Origin: Qipengyuania sp. YIM B01966
Lineage (GTDB): Bacteria > Pseudomonadota > Alphaproteobacteria > Sphingomonadales > Sphingomonadaceae
Assembly (NCBI RefSeq): GCF_016461955.1
Contig: NZ_JADMNM010000002.1
Span: 124,001-188,000 of the forward strand
Direction of reading: 5' to 3'
DNA: 64,000 nucleotides
The first letter of the stretch is position 1. Each line of letters opens with the position of its first letter. This document shows positions 17,064 through 26,269 of this stretch, piece after piece. Position numbers and translations under genes: made by a program. Under the pieces are notes generated by a model that ran no database searches, had not been told where the DNA came from, and was given only the letters and a program-made list of their open reading frames with translations.

Positions 17064-19361
17064 TCAGCGGGCTGAGGCTGGCAGAGTAGTCCTGACCGCC
17101 GGCGTGGGCACCTCGGCCGGCGGTCCTGTCGTTGTCCCATACGGTCGCGGCCGCACCGGATAAGGGGTCCGCTCTCCCGCACGCCACCACCCATGATCGC
17201 CTTGTGTATCGGCAACCTTGTCCACTCGCCCGCTCGATAGCGTAATCGCCAATCCGCCGCTCTGGCCCAGAAACGCCCGGTCTGCCTTCAGCCAGCGCGG
17301 CGCGCATGATCGCGGCAGCCAGCGGTTGGCAATGACGATATCTGCGCGCTCGCAGGCGGTGGCTAGCGCGCGCTCCTCCACCCGCTCCCTGCTCCGACCG
17401 ATCAGCAACCACCATTCGCGGCCGTCGCGGACCAGCGGCAGGCTGCAGAAATCGCGGCTGCACTGTGCCTTGGACCAGTTCGCAAGCGGAACCACCTCGC
17501 CGCTCATCCCGGCCAGTTCCTGGAGGTTTTCGCGCGCATAATCGCTGCGCCCTTCGCGTAGGACCAGCAACCGCCCCCCTTCCCCGGCAATGCCGACATG
17601 GCGTCCGTCACCCGAAATCAGTATGTCGGGCGCGGGTTTGGTCGCAAGCAGCAGTGTTGCGCCCAGCACCGGTACCAGGCCGAGCAGGCGGATCCGCCCG
17701 CGCCACAGCGCGAGCCACAACCCACCGGCCACAAACAGCGCGAAAATCCCGCGCCCCATATCGGGCATCAGCTTGACCGCGCCGGCCTGCCCGGCCGTCC
17801 AGCGTGCCAGCCACAGCAGTGCATCGAGCGATTGGCCTGCCGCCCACCATGCGGGCGCGCCGAGACCGGCAACATCGAGCATCAGCGCGAGTGCGATCAG
17901 CGGCATGGCGATGAATGTTACCAGCGGGATCGCGAGCACATTGGCGAACGCGCCGTACAACCCCGCGCGATGAAAATGGAACAGCACGATCGGCATCAGC
18001 GCAAGTTCGATAACGATCCCGGTGATCAGCAGCATGACAAACCGCCGTCCCTGCCGTGCTGGCCAGCGCTCCTCCCGCGGGGCAAGAAATCGGCGGACCG
18101 GCGCGCTTTGATGCAGTGTGACGATCGCCAGAACTGCGGCGAAGCTCATCTGGAAGCTCGCCCCGACCAGCGATTCCGGCCACAGCATCAGCACCGCTGC
18201 CCCGCCTACCGCGACCATCCGCAGGGAAAGCGGCTCGCGCCCCAGCACCATAGCAAACAGAACAAGCAGCGCGCCGATGCAGCTTCGCACCGTGGGAACC
18301 TCCGCCCCGGTGAGGAGCGTGTAGCCTACGCCCGCCATCGCGCCGGCCATTGCCGCCGCCACGGGCAGCCTGACCCGCAGGACCAGCCACGGCCACAGCG
18401 CGAGTATCCGGATCGCCAGCGCATAGGTCGCCGCGATCACGGCGCTGACATGGAGCCCGCTGATCGACAGCAGGTGCGTCAGCCCAGAATCGCGCATTGC
18501 GCTTTCGTCGCTTTCGGCAATGCCGCCGCGATGCCCGCTGGCAAAGGCTGCGGCGATGGCGCCGGACGACCCCGGAAGCTGCGCCATCACATGATTGGCG
18601 AGGCGGCGTTGTTGCCGGGCGACCCACCCCGCGTCGCCAGTGGCAGGCGCGATTATCTCCACCGGGCCAAGCACCGACCCGGTTGCGGCGAGACCCTGAA
18701 ACCATGCCGCGCGGGCAAAATCGTAGCTACCCGGCAACATCGGCGGCGCCGGCGGCATCAATCGTGCGCGCAGGCGCACCACGGCTCCCTCGCTGATGCC
18801 GGGGGCATCACGCTCTGCGGGCAGATTGACCCGCACCTTGCGCGCGGTCCCGGCCGCCGCGTCGCGATAGGCCAGCGTCAACCGGACGCGGCCCTGCGCT
18901 GGTTGCTCTTCGCGCTTCAGAATACGCCCATCAATAACAGTAACCGCCGGGCGCTCGAGTGCTCGTGCGCCTACCATGTCTGAGCGCGTCCAAATCGCCG
19001 CCGTTCCCAGCAACGCGGCCAGCGCCATGCCGGCGACCGCCAGCCGCAGATGCGCGCGTTCATCGCGCTCGCGCCACAGGGCCAGCGCCGCAATGGCGGC
19101 CAGCGCGAGCGCACTCATCAGCCCCAGCCACTGCCACGGGCTGGCCAAAATGAACCACGCCGCTATCCCGCCGGCAAAGGCGACGGTGAGCCACGGCCCC
19201 CGGTCGAACCCGGCAGCGCCGAGCCAGCCATCGGCGGCGGTGGCAAGGCTGGACAAGTCGCTGCGCTTGCGCCTAGTACGCTGCAGTGCAGCATCGTCTG
19301 CCGGCTGGCCGCCCTCGAACGGAATTGCAGGCATTTCGGCGTGTGGGATAAGCGAGCCCAT
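17064..19361 (-). CDS. comEC: ComEC/Rec2 family DNA-transport membrane protein
   Basis: A 765-residue inner-membrane protein. After two N-terminal membrane segments comes a soluble domain (about residues 120-220) and the competence domain with [19 protein letters not shown] and many hydrophobic helices. The C-terminal 170 residues resemble the metallo-beta-lactamase-like region of ComEC but lack an HxHxDH motif. ComEC carries single-stranded DNA across the inner membrane during natural transformation; no other competence genes are nearby. Start is uncertain: ATG at 19361 is used, with 19334 and 19391 possible. The region just upstream overlaps the divergent gltX start. Confidence 0.88.
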   Translation of the reverse strand: MGSLIPHAEMPAIPFEGGQPADDAALQRTRRKRSDLSSLATAADGWLGAAGFDRGPWLTVAFAGGIAAWFILASPWQWLGLMSALALAAIAALALWRERDERAHLRLAVAGMALAALLGTAAIWTRSDMVGARALERPAVTVIDGRILKREEQPAQGRVRLTLAYRDAAAGTARKVRVNLPAERDAPGISEGAVVRLRARLMPPAPPMLPGSYDFARAAWFQGLAATGSVLGPVEIIAPATGDAGWVARQQRRLANHVMAQLPGSSGAIAAAFASGHRGGIAESDESAMRDSGLTHLLSISGLHVSAVIAATYALAIRILALWPWLVLRVRLPVAAAMAGAMAGVGYTLLTGAEVPTVRSCIGALLVLFAMVLGREPLSLRMVAVGGAAVLMLWPESLVGASFQMSFAAVLAIVTLHQSAPVRRFLAPREERWPARQGRRFVMLLITGIVIELALMPIVLFHFHRAGLYGAFANVLAIPLVTFIAMPLIALALMLDVAGLGAPAWWAAGQSLDALLWLARWTAGQAGAVKLMPDMGRGIFALFVAGGLWLALWRGRIRLLGLVPVLGATLLLATKPAPDILISGDGRHVGIAGEGGRLLVLREGRSDYARENLQELAGMSGEVVPLANWSKAQCSRDFCSLPLVRDGREWWLLIGRSRERVEERALATACERADIVIANRWLPRSCAPRWLKADRAFLGQSGGLAITLSSGRVDKVADTQGDHGWWRAGERTPYPVRPRPYGTTTGPPAEVPTPAVRTTLPASAR

Positions 19362-19389
19362 CCAGCCTTTGGAAAGGAAAGCGGTTTTC

Positions 19390-20802
19390 ATGGCAAGCAG
19401 CAGCGCCGCGGTGGTCACCCGTTTTGCGCCGTCGCCGACCGGCTTTCTGCATCTGGGCGGAGCGCGGACGGCCCTGTTCAACTGGCTTTATGCGCGTCAT
19501 CATGGCGGCAAGGCGCTGCTCCGCATCGAGGATACCGACCACAAGCGTTCCACCCAGGACGCGATCGATGCGATCCTGTCAGGTCTGGACTGGCTCGGCC
19601 TTGATTACGATGCGCCGCCGGTTTTCCAGAGCGCGCGCGCCGAGCGCCATGCCGAGGTGGCCCGGCAATTGCTCGACGCCGGTCATGCCTATCGCTGCTA
19701 CGCCACCCCCGAGGAGCTGGAGGCGATGCGCGAGGCGCAGCGCGCGGCCAAGCAGCCGCTGCGCTATGACGGACGCTGGCGGGACCGCGACCCGGCCGAA
19801 GCGCCCGCCGACGCCCCGTTCACGGTCCGCCTGAGGACGCCGGCGGACGGCGAGACGGTGATCGAGGACCAGGTGCAGGGCCGCGTCACCGTCCAGAATG
19901 CCGAGATCGACGATTACATCCTGCTGCGTGCCGATGGCACCCCGACCTACATGCTGGCGGTGGTGGTCGATGATCACGATATGGGCGTAACCCACATCAT
20001 CCGCGGCGACGATCATCTCAACAACGCTTTTCGCCAGCTACCGATTATCCGCGCGATGGATGCGATCGAGGGCAGCTGGCCCGATCCCGTTTATGCGCAC
20101 ATACCGCTGATCCACGGTACCGACGGTGCAAAGCTCTCCAAGCGCCACGGCGCGGTCGGGGTTGAGGCCTATCGCGACGAACTGGGCGTGCTGCCCGAGG
20201 CGCTGTTCAATTACCTTCTGCGGCTCGGCTGGGGGCACGGCGACCGTGAAGAACTGACCCGTGACGAGGCGATCGCGCTGTTTGATCTGGCAGGGGTCGG
20301 CAAGAGCCCTTCGCGCTTCGATCTCAAGAAGCTCCAGCATCTGAACGGCCATTACATCCGCGAAGCCGATGATCAGCGACTGAGCGCGCTGGTCGCGGAG
20401 CGTCTGGGCGATAGCGCCGATCTCGCATTGCTCGAACAGGCAATGCCGGTGCTCAAGCCGCGCGCGCGCGATCTGAACGAATTGGCCGAGGGGGCCGCCT
20501 TCCTGTTCCGGCAATTGCCCTTCCCGCTCGACGAGAAGGCAGCGGCGCTGCTCGACCAGGACGCCAGAGCGCGCCTTGCGGCAATTCATACACGCTTCGC
20601 TGCCCAAAACGACTGGACAATCGACGCGCTCGAAGCCAGTTTGAAAGAGATGGCGGAGGAGCTCGGCCTCGGCCTTGGCAAGCTTGCGCAGCCGCTGCGC
20701 GCGGCGCTGACGGGCACCACCAGTTCGCCGGGCATATTCGATGTTCTGATCCTCCTTGGCAAGGAGGAAAGCTTGGCCCGCATAGGCGCGCAAGCGGCCT
20801 GA
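19390..20802 (+). CDS. gltX: Glutamate-tRNA ligase
   Basis: A 470-residue class I aminoacyl-tRNA synthetase. The first signature is in [20 protein letters not shown] and the KMSKS-type loop is [14 protein letters not shown]; the binding segments [11 protein letters not shown] and [12 protein letters not shown] are also present. The frame continues upstream over comEC, but the synthetase begins at [12 protein letters not shown]. Many alphaproteobacteria carry two GltX proteins, one acting on tRNA-Gln as well; which one this is cannot be told from sequence alone. Confidence 0.96.
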   Translation: MASSSAAVVTRFAPSPTGFLHLGGARTALFNWLYARHHGGKALLRIEDTDHKRSTQDAIDAILSGLDWLGLDYDAPPVFQSARAERHAEVARQLLDAGHAYRCYATPEELEAMREAQRAAKQPLRYDGRWRDRDPAEAPADAPFTVRLRTPADGETVIEDQVQGRVTVQNAEIDDYILLRADGTPTYMLAVVVDDHDMGVTHIIRGDDHLNNAFRQLPIIRAMDAIEGSWPDPVYAHIPLIHGTDGAKLSKRHGAVGVEAYRDELGVLPEALFNYLLRLGWGHGDREELTRDEAIALFDLAGVGKSPSRFDLKKLQHLNGHYIREADDQRLSALVAERLGDSADLALLEQAMPVLKPRARDLNELAEGAAFLFRQLPFPLDEKAAALLDQDARARLAAIHTRFAAQNDWTIDALEASLKEMAEELGLGLGKLAQPLRAALTGTTSSPGIFDVLILLGKEESLARIGAQAA

Positions 20803-20862
20803 AACAGGTTGCCGCAGGCCCGCCCTCGGCGCCCGCTATTTTGAAGGTGAAGGAGAAGTGAG

Positions 20863-22146
20863 TTGACGGATCAGGCCAAGCTGGACGTGGGCGGCGCGCA
20901 GTATGACTTCCCCGTCATCTCAGGCACTTGCGGCCCAGATGTGGTGGATATTCGTAAGCTCTACGGGCAGACCGGCCGATTTACTTACGATCCGGGGTTC
21001 ACCTCTACGGCCAGCTGCGAAAGCGGGCTGACCTTTATCGACGGCGAGGAAGGGGTGCTGCTCCATCGCGGTTACCCGATCGGACAACTGGCCGAACATT
21101 CGAGCTTCATGGAGGTTGCCTACCTGCTGCTTAATGGCGAGCTGCCATCGAAGAACGAGCTCGGCACGTTCGAGAATACCATCACGCGGCACACCATGCT
21201 GCACGAGCAGCTGATGACCTTCTATCGGGGCTTCCGCCGCGACGCCCATCCGATGGCGATCATGTGCGGCGTGGTTGGCGCGCTGAGCGCGTTCTACCAC
21301 GACAGCACCGACATTTCCGATCCCGAACAGCGCAAGATCGCCAGCCACCGCCTGATCGCCAAAATGCCGACGATCGCCGCGGCGGCCTATAAATATTCGG
21401 TCGGTCAGCCCTTCGTCTATCCCGACAATTCTCTGTCCTATACCGGGAATTTCCTGCGCATGACCTTTGGCGTGCCAGCCGAAGAATACGAGGTGGTTCC
21501 GGCGGTCGAAAAGGCGATGGACCGCATTTTCATCCTCCATGCCGATCATGAGCAGAACGCCTCGACCAGCACGGTGCGCCTTGCCGGATCGTCGGGCGCC
21601 AACCCGTTCGCCTGCATTGCGGCCGGGATTGCGTGCCTTTGGGGTCCGGCGCATGGCGGCGCGAACGAGGCAGCGCTCAATATGTTGCGCGAGATCGGCA
21701 CGCCAGACCGCATTCCCCATTACATCGAGCGCGCGAAAGACAAGGACGATCCGTTCCGCCTGATGGGCTTCGGCCACCGGGTGTACAAGAATTACGATCC
21801 CCGGGCGACGGTCATGCAGGACACGGTGCGCGAGGTGTTCGACGCGCTGAAAGTCAGCGATCCGGTGTTCGAGACTGCCCTGCGGCTTGAGGAACTCGCG
21901 CTCAAGGACGACTATTTCATCGAAAAGAAGCTGTTCCCCAATGTCGATTTCTATTCGGGCGTGATCTTGTCGGCCATCGGTTTCCCGACGACAATGTTCA
22001 CGGCGCTGTTCGCGTTGGCGCGCACGGTCGGCTGGGTCGCACAGTGGAACGAGATGATTTCCGATCCCGGCCAGAAGATCGGCCGTCCGCGCCAGCTTTA
22101 TGTCGGACCGGCCGAGCGGGACTATGTGCCGATGAGCGAGCGGTAA
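20863..22146 (+). CDS. gltA: Citrate synthase
   Basis: A 427-residue type II citrate synthase that condenses acetyl-CoA and oxaloacetate in the TCA cycle. Catalytic His residues are in [13 protein letters not shown] and [12 protein letters not shown], and catalytic Asp in [11 protein letters not shown]. The start is TTG at 20863, preceded by GGTGAAGGAG; a GTG five bases earlier is followed at once by a stop. It lies 60 bases after gltX on the same strand. Confidence 0.97.
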   Translation: MTDQAKLDVGGAQYDFPVISGTCGPDVVDIRKLYGQTGRFTYDPGFTSTASCESGLTFIDGEEGVLLHRGYPIGQLAEHSSFMEVAYLLLNGELPSKNELGTFENTITRHTMLHEQLMTFYRGFRRDAHPMAIMCGVVGALSAFYHDSTDISDPEQRKIASHRLIAKMPTIAAAAYKYSVGQPFVYPDNSLSYTGNFLRMTFGVPAEEYEVVPAVEKAMDRIFILHADHEQNASTSTVRLAGSSGANPFACIAAGIACLWGPAHGGANEAALNMLREIGTPDRIPHYIERAKDKDDPFRLMGFGHRVYKNYDPRATVMQDTVREVFDALKVSDPVFETALRLEELALKDDYFIEKKLFPNVDFYSGVILSAIGFPTTMFTALFALARTVGWVAQWNEMISDPGQKIGRPRQLYVGPAERDYVPMSER

Positions 22147-22160
22147 CCGGAACCGCGCGG

Positions 22161-23549
22161 TCAGTTGGCCTTGGGCAGCGCAAGCGTGAACCGTGCCCCC
22201 TCGCCCGGCGCGCTTTCGAGCGTAAGTTCGCCCCCCATCGCCTGTGCGAGACGGTGCGAGATGTAGAGGCCGAGGCCCGAACCGCCGTCACCGCTGCGGC
22301 CGAGGCGCTCGAACTTGTCGAACACCAGCGCATGCTGGTCGGCGGGAATACCCGGCCCCTGATCGCTGACGGTGATGCACACCCTCGTCGGCGTCTCGCT
22401 CAGCGTCAGCGTCACCTGCGTCCGCGGGGCGGAATAGGAAATCGCATTGCCGAGGAGGTTGAGTAGAACCTGCAGAACGCGGCGGAATTCTCCTGTTGCG
22501 CGCAGGCTGCTGCCAGCCGGGGGCAGGATCAGGTCGATGCCTTTTTCCTGCGCACGCATTCCGAGGATGCCCGTTGCGCGGCGCGCGACATCGGCAAGGT
22601 CAATCTGGTCGGGCTGCGTGATGAAGCCGTCGCTCTCGACTATTTCGAGGTCCGCCAGATCGTCGAGCAGCGCCAGCAAATGTTGCGCGGCCGACGAGAT
22701 GTCTGCGGCATACGCGCTGTATTGATCGTCCAGCGGGCCAGCGAGTTTGGTCCGGATCGTTTCGGCATTGGCGACGATGCGCGCTATTGGTTGGCGCAGG
22801 GCTGGCGCCAGATCGCGCCCGAGCGAAGTTTCTGCAGCGGGCAGTTCCACCCGGCCTTCGGCAGCGGTGGGTGGCTGGTCGGAAACGAGCAACAACTCAA
22901 ACCCGCTGCTGCCGGCCACCGGTTCGCCCAGCGGAATAACACGGGCCCGCCAGCTACGCGGCGATCCTTCGATCGCCACTGACGCCCCGTCAAGGAGCCG
23001 CCAGTGCATCGGCTGGCGCTGCTCGAGCCCGGGCAGGGCAACAAAATCGGTCCACGGGCGGCCCGGCCCGGCGCGCATTGCCTGGCCGAGAGACGCCAGC
23101 GCGGGTTCGGCATGGAGCACCGCGAGCAGGTTCTGCCGCTGATCCAGCCGCGCTGCGAGCTCGGCCTGCTGCCGGTCAATCGCGATGCTGCGCGCTGCGG
23201 CCTCGCCATCGGATGGCGCCGGCAGGTCAGTAGCATGCCAGCTCGTCACCATCACGGTGCAGCCGCCTGTGTCAGGGTCCGGTCTCACCTCGACCCACGC
23301 GCGAATGACATGCTCGCCATCAAAGGCTTGCACATGGCGAGCAAGCTTCAACCCGTAACGGCGCGCCTTGGCCACGAGGTCGAGCAATTCCGGGACCGCT
23401 ACCGTTCCCGGCAGTCCGCCCCCGCAGCGCCATTGGAGATCGGCCAGCGGGCCATCGGCGGACAGCAGCCGATCGTGTCCATCGGTCGTTCCTCGGGCGA
23501 TCAGGCTGGTCGTCGGCGCGTTCACCGTTAGCTGCCGGCAAAGCCGCAC
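22161..23549 (-). CDS. Histidine-kinase-like protein lacking the phosphoacceptor His
   Basis: A 462-residue soluble protein with a PAS-like N-terminal half, a dimerisation helix pair (about residues 240-300) and an intact ATPase domain: N box LLNLLGNAISYSAP, G1 DQGPGIP, G2 GSGLGLYISHRLAQAMGG. In a normal kinase the H box reads like HELRTPL; here it reads DLAPALRQPIARI, with Pro249 at the His position. The dimerisation and ATP parts otherwise look well kept, which argues against decay. It may bind ATP and act as a regulator or scaffold, or phosphorylate elsewhere. Its start overlaps the upstream gene by 22 bases. Confidence 0.85.
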   Translation of the reverse strand: MRLCRQLTVNAPTTSLIARGTTDGHDRLLSADGPLADLQWRCGGGLPGTVAVPELLDLVAKARRYGLKLARHVQAFDGEHVIRAWVEVRPDPDTGGCTVMVTSWHATDLPAPSDGEAAARSIAIDRQQAELAARLDQRQNLLAVLHAEPALASLGQAMRAGPGRPWTDFVALPGLEQRQPMHWRLLDGASVAIEGSPRSWRARVIPLGEPVAGSSGFELLLVSDQPPTAAEGRVELPAAETSLGRDLAPALRQPIARIVANAETIRTKLAGPLDDQYSAYAADISSAAQHLLALLDDLADLEIVESDGFITQPDQIDLADVARRATGILGMRAQEKGIDLILPPAGSSLRATGEFRRVLQVLLNLLGNAISYSAPRTQVTLTLSETPTRVCITVSDQGPGIPADQHALVFDKFERLGRSGDGGSGLGLYISHRLAQAMGGELTLESAPGEGARFTLALPKAN

Positions 23550-24490
23550 GAGGCGGCCAGCATCGCCCCGGCCTGATCGGCGCGCAGCGTTTCAAACCCA
23601 TCGGGCAACGCGATGTCCGGGTGGAGATAGAGAAATTGCTCCTCCACCTCCTGCGGTTGGAGGCCGGCCGCACGAAGCATCAACGCCAGGCGGGCAAGCT
23701 GCCGATCGTTTGTCGCCAGCACCGCTAACGGCCGATCTTGCCCGGTGGCGAGTGCCAGCGCGGTAAGGAACAGCGCCGTACCGGCATGATGGATCGCGAG
23801 GGCAGCGCGGGCACCGGCGCCCATGCCGGTCACGATCCGCGCCAGCAACCCGATACGGCTGGCACCTTCGTCGAACCCCGCGCGCAAGGCATCGACGCTG
23901 CGTTCGACCGCCGCGCCGTCTTCGGGGCCGAAGGTTTCAACGAACGCGACAAGTGCCTTGTGGAACAGCTCCCCCGTCAATTCGCGCAACGGCAATTCCA
24001 TCCGCCGCTGGGTTTCGATGAACCGCGCTTGCGCCGCGAGCAGACCCATGGCGCTTTCGGCAACCTGAGCATCGTCCGAAGCGACAAGCGATTGCAGCAG
24101 CGGCGACAGCACGGGATCAAGCGCACCACTTTCGTGCAGCCGCTGTGTCAATTGCGACTCAATAGCCAGCGCATGACAATGGAGCAGCAGCGCCTGGTCG
24201 GCCGCGATCTCTCCTGCAAGCCGCGTTTCGCGCTCAACGGCGAACTGCCGCGGGTCGGCCGCCCCAACGTTACTGCCATGCACCACCAGTATCTGGTTGG
24301 CGACATTTTGGACCATGCCCTGCACGCGGGCGACCACTTCATCGCTGAACAGCGAATTGTCGTGATTGGCCAGCAGATGGCCCAGCACCGGCGCAATCGT
24401 CGCGAGCACGAAATCGCCTTGGGCGAGCTCGGTGCCGAGGACGGCCGCGACATCCTGGTCCGTAGTGGGTTCAAGCGCTGCCATCGTCAT
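23528..24490 (-). CDS. Helical protein of unknown function, upstream of the kinase-like gene
   Basis: A 320-residue protein without membrane segments or signal peptide and almost wholly helical by pattern. I do not recognise a domain with confidence; the regular heptad-like leucines (for example AQALLLHCHALAIESQLTQRL minus its first residue) and the C-terminal NDRQLARLALMLRAAGLQP segment suggest helical repeats, perhaps DUF2336-like. It overlaps the kinase-like gene by 22 bases and follows the 393-residue membrane gene by 10, so all three are likely one transcript. A role in the same signalling unit is inferred from context only. Confidence 0.65.
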   Translation of the reverse strand: MTMAALEPTTDQDVAAVLGTELAQGDFVLATIAPVLGHLLANHDNSLFSDEVVARVQGMVQNVANQILVVHGSNVGAADPRQFAVERETRLAGEIAADQALLLHCHALAIESQLTQRLHESGALDPVLSPLLQSLVASDDAQVAESAMGLLAAQARFIETQRRMELPLRELTGELFHKALVAFVETFGPEDGAAVERSVDALRAGFDEGASRIGLLARIVTGMGAGARAALAIHHAGTALFLTALALATGQDRPLAVLATNDRQLARLALMLRAAGLQPQEVEEQFLYLHPDIALPDGFETLRADQAGAMLAASCGFAGS

Positions 24491-24500
24491 CCCGCCAGCC

Positions 24501-25682
24501 TTACTCGCGCATGGTTAAAGCGCCGTTATCCGCGCCGTACACCGTGCCAAGCACCATGATAAGCAGGACGACAGCAGCGATGGTCGCACCGATGCTGAGC
24601 ATGTCAGCGGCCGCCAGGATCGCGCATATCGCTGCCCACAGGCCGCTATCGGCGAATATCGCGCGGCGGGACCGTCGCGGTGTCACCCCATGCATGGCCA
24701 TAATCAGACCGCCCAACATCACGGCAGGAAACCACAGCGTTCCGTAGTCCAGCAGCAAGATGGCAATCGCTAGCAGAAACGCCCCCACCCACGGCGGCCA
24801 GCGCCTGTCCGCTTCGCCAGCCCCTTGCGGACTGAGGGAAGCGATCACATGGGTGCGCAGCGCGGCGGATAACATCATCGGAAACAGAGCTGCGGCCGCC
24901 AATGCGGCCGCCCCGTACCCCAGCCAGGCCAAGACCGCCGCGGCTGCTCCCAGCGCCGCCGCCGCCCCTGCGATCAGCCGCGGTGAAAGGCGGTCATGCA
25001 CCCGGTCAGCCATCCGCTCGCCCAGTGCCTGCGATGGTGTGGACCAGAGCGCGAGAGCGGCGTGTCGGCGGAGCAGCGCGTTCTCATATGCGCGCGCTTC
25101 GCGCTCATGACGAACTAAACGCCAGCTGCCCTCCGCAAGGATTGAAGCCGGGGCTTCGATCACCCGCGTGCCGCCCTGTAAAGCGATCCGCAGCAAAGCG
25201 GAGGGCACGTCGATATCGGGCGGCAGACCATCGAGCCGAGCCACCATGTGGCCGCGTACGCGTAATACACCGGCAAAGGCGCGGGCGGCGTCGATCCGCT
25301 CGAAACCATGGTCCACGCCGACATCTGCGGGAAGCACGACCAACCCGGCCCGATCGTCCAGCAGTTCGCGTATCTGCTGCGAATCAGCAAGCAGCCCTTC
25401 CGAGAGCAACACGACATCGCAGCCCGACGTGACCAGCCCCGCGAGGCCGCGCCGCTCGCTGACGGCATGAAAGCCGAGCCCCGCTCGCTCGGCGCTGCGT
25501 TGCAAAGCAAGGGCATCTGCTGACAACTCAGGTGTCAGGCAGACAATACGGTCAGCGCCGAGTGCGGCCAGCATGGCAAGCTGATGCTGCCCGACGCTGC
25601 GACCGAACACCAAGGGCGCCGGCCGCGAGGGTCCGTCCTCCGACCATGCGCCGCTGCCAATTGCGATGACCCCGAGGCGCAC
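24501..25682 (-). CDS. Membrane protein with nucleotidyltransferase-like N-terminal domain
   Basis: A 393-residue protein. Residues 1-200 look like a Rossmann/GT-A type nucleotidyltransferase (LGADRIVCLTP, DVVLLSEGLLADSQQIRELL, GLVVLPADVGVDHGFERID), but the usual GxGxRxR loop at the start is missing (MRLGVIAIGSGAW). Residues 225-390 hold about five membrane segments and resemble the shape of CDP-alcohol phosphotransferases without their DG-AR-D-D motif. The overall plan recalls bifunctional IPCT/DIPP synthases in a degenerate form; that parallel is inference. It sits in the probable operon with the kinase-like gene. Confidence 0.6.
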   Translation of the reverse strand: MRLGVIAIGSGAWSEDGPSRPAPLVFGRSVGQHQLAMLAALGADRIVCLTPELSADALALQRSAERAGLGFHAVSERRGLAGLVTSGCDVVLLSEGLLADSQQIRELLDDRAGLVVLPADVGVDHGFERIDAARAFAGVLRVRGHMVARLDGLPPDIDVPSALLRIALQGGTRVIEAPASILAEGSWRLVRHEREARAYENALLRRHAALALWSTPSQALGERMADRVHDRLSPRLIAGAAAALGAAAAVLAWLGYGAAALAAAALFPMMLSAALRTHVIASLSPQGAGEADRRWPPWVGAFLLAIAILLLDYGTLWFPAVMLGGLIMAMHGVTPRRSRRAIFADSGLWAAICAILAAADMLSIGATIAAVVLLIMVLGTVYGADNGALTMRE

Positions 25683-25749
25683 GCGCTACTCCCACATTGT
25701 GTGGCTTCAGATTAGGTCGGGGTGCCGGGCCCGACAAGCATCCCTGAGG

Positions 25750-26055
25750 TCAGCGCCGCGCGCGAAATTCCGTCAGATAGGTGCGGATACGGCGGACAAT
25801 GCCAGGCTCGCCCGGTGCGCCCGCCAGGGCTTCCTCGGCCATTGCCTGCAGTTCATAGGCGTGAAAGCCCGCTGCCAAGCCGCGTAAGCGGCCCGCTGCA
25901 ACCCGCCAATTGGCATCACACCGCGCGCGGGACAGCAGGTCGAGATGCGACGCCAGGCTTTCGGCAAAACTTTCGCGGAGTTCGGCATTCAGCTTCGCAT
26001 CGTGCCCTGCCACCGCAGCCAAAGTCGCGTCAAAGCTGGCGTTTTCGAAAGCCAT
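25750..26055 (-). CDS. Hpt-like protein lacking the phosphoacceptor His
   Basis: A 101-residue helical protein with the outline of a histidine phosphotransfer domain: LRESFAESLASHLDLL, then RVAAGRLRGLAAGFHAYEL where an Hpt domain would read like AHxLKGxAxxxG, and AMAEEALAGA. The His position is Gly55, so it should not carry phosphate. It is first in the series that ends with the kinase-like gene (67-base gap to the next gene). Loss of the His in both proteins suggests a binding role instead of phosphotransfer. Assignment to the Hpt fold is by pattern and moderately sure. Confidence 0.55.
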   Translation of the reverse strand: MAFENASFDATLAAVAGHDAKLNAELRESFAESLASHLDLLSRARCDANWRVAAGRLRGLAAGFHAYELQAMAEEALAGAPGEPGIVRRIRTYLTEFRARR

Positions 26056-26080
26056 GGCGGGCGGTTTGGCATCATCTTGG

Positions 26081-26224
26081 TTAAGAACAGGTTTCGCGCG
26101 AGCGCAAACGTGATAGTCTGCGGAAATGAGCGGGGGATGGAACGTCCGGGCTGTCGGCCAGGAAGGCGCGCATCACGATGCGCATGTCGATGTATACGAT
26201 GATGCCCAGGGGGGCGAAATACAT
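26081..26224 (-). CDS. Candidate small membrane protein in the divergent intergenic region
   Basis: A 47-residue frame starting MYFAPLGIIVYIDMRIVM and ending with a basic tail. Codons here, including about a dozen upstream of this ATG, end almost always in G or C, as in real genes of this genome, while the opposite strand frame over the same bases does not. The true N-terminus may lie upstream (the frame is open and hydrophobic, IIWILACVV), but no start codon with a ribosome-binding site was found there. I do not recognise the family; a truncated gene is also possible. Confidence 0.35.
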   Translation of the reverse strand: MYFAPLGIIVYIDMRIVMRAFLADSPDVPSPAHFRRLSRLRSRETCS

Positions 26225-26269
26225 GCGGACGACGCAGGCCAGGATCCAGATGATGCCGCTAGCGCCCGG

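Noticed and set aside
26126-26269. N-terminal extension of the coiled-coil gene to 26126
   Set aside because: Codon third positions are unbiased here on the plus strand and the residues (AHHDAHVDVYDD) do not suit the membrane protein; ATG 26270 is preferred.
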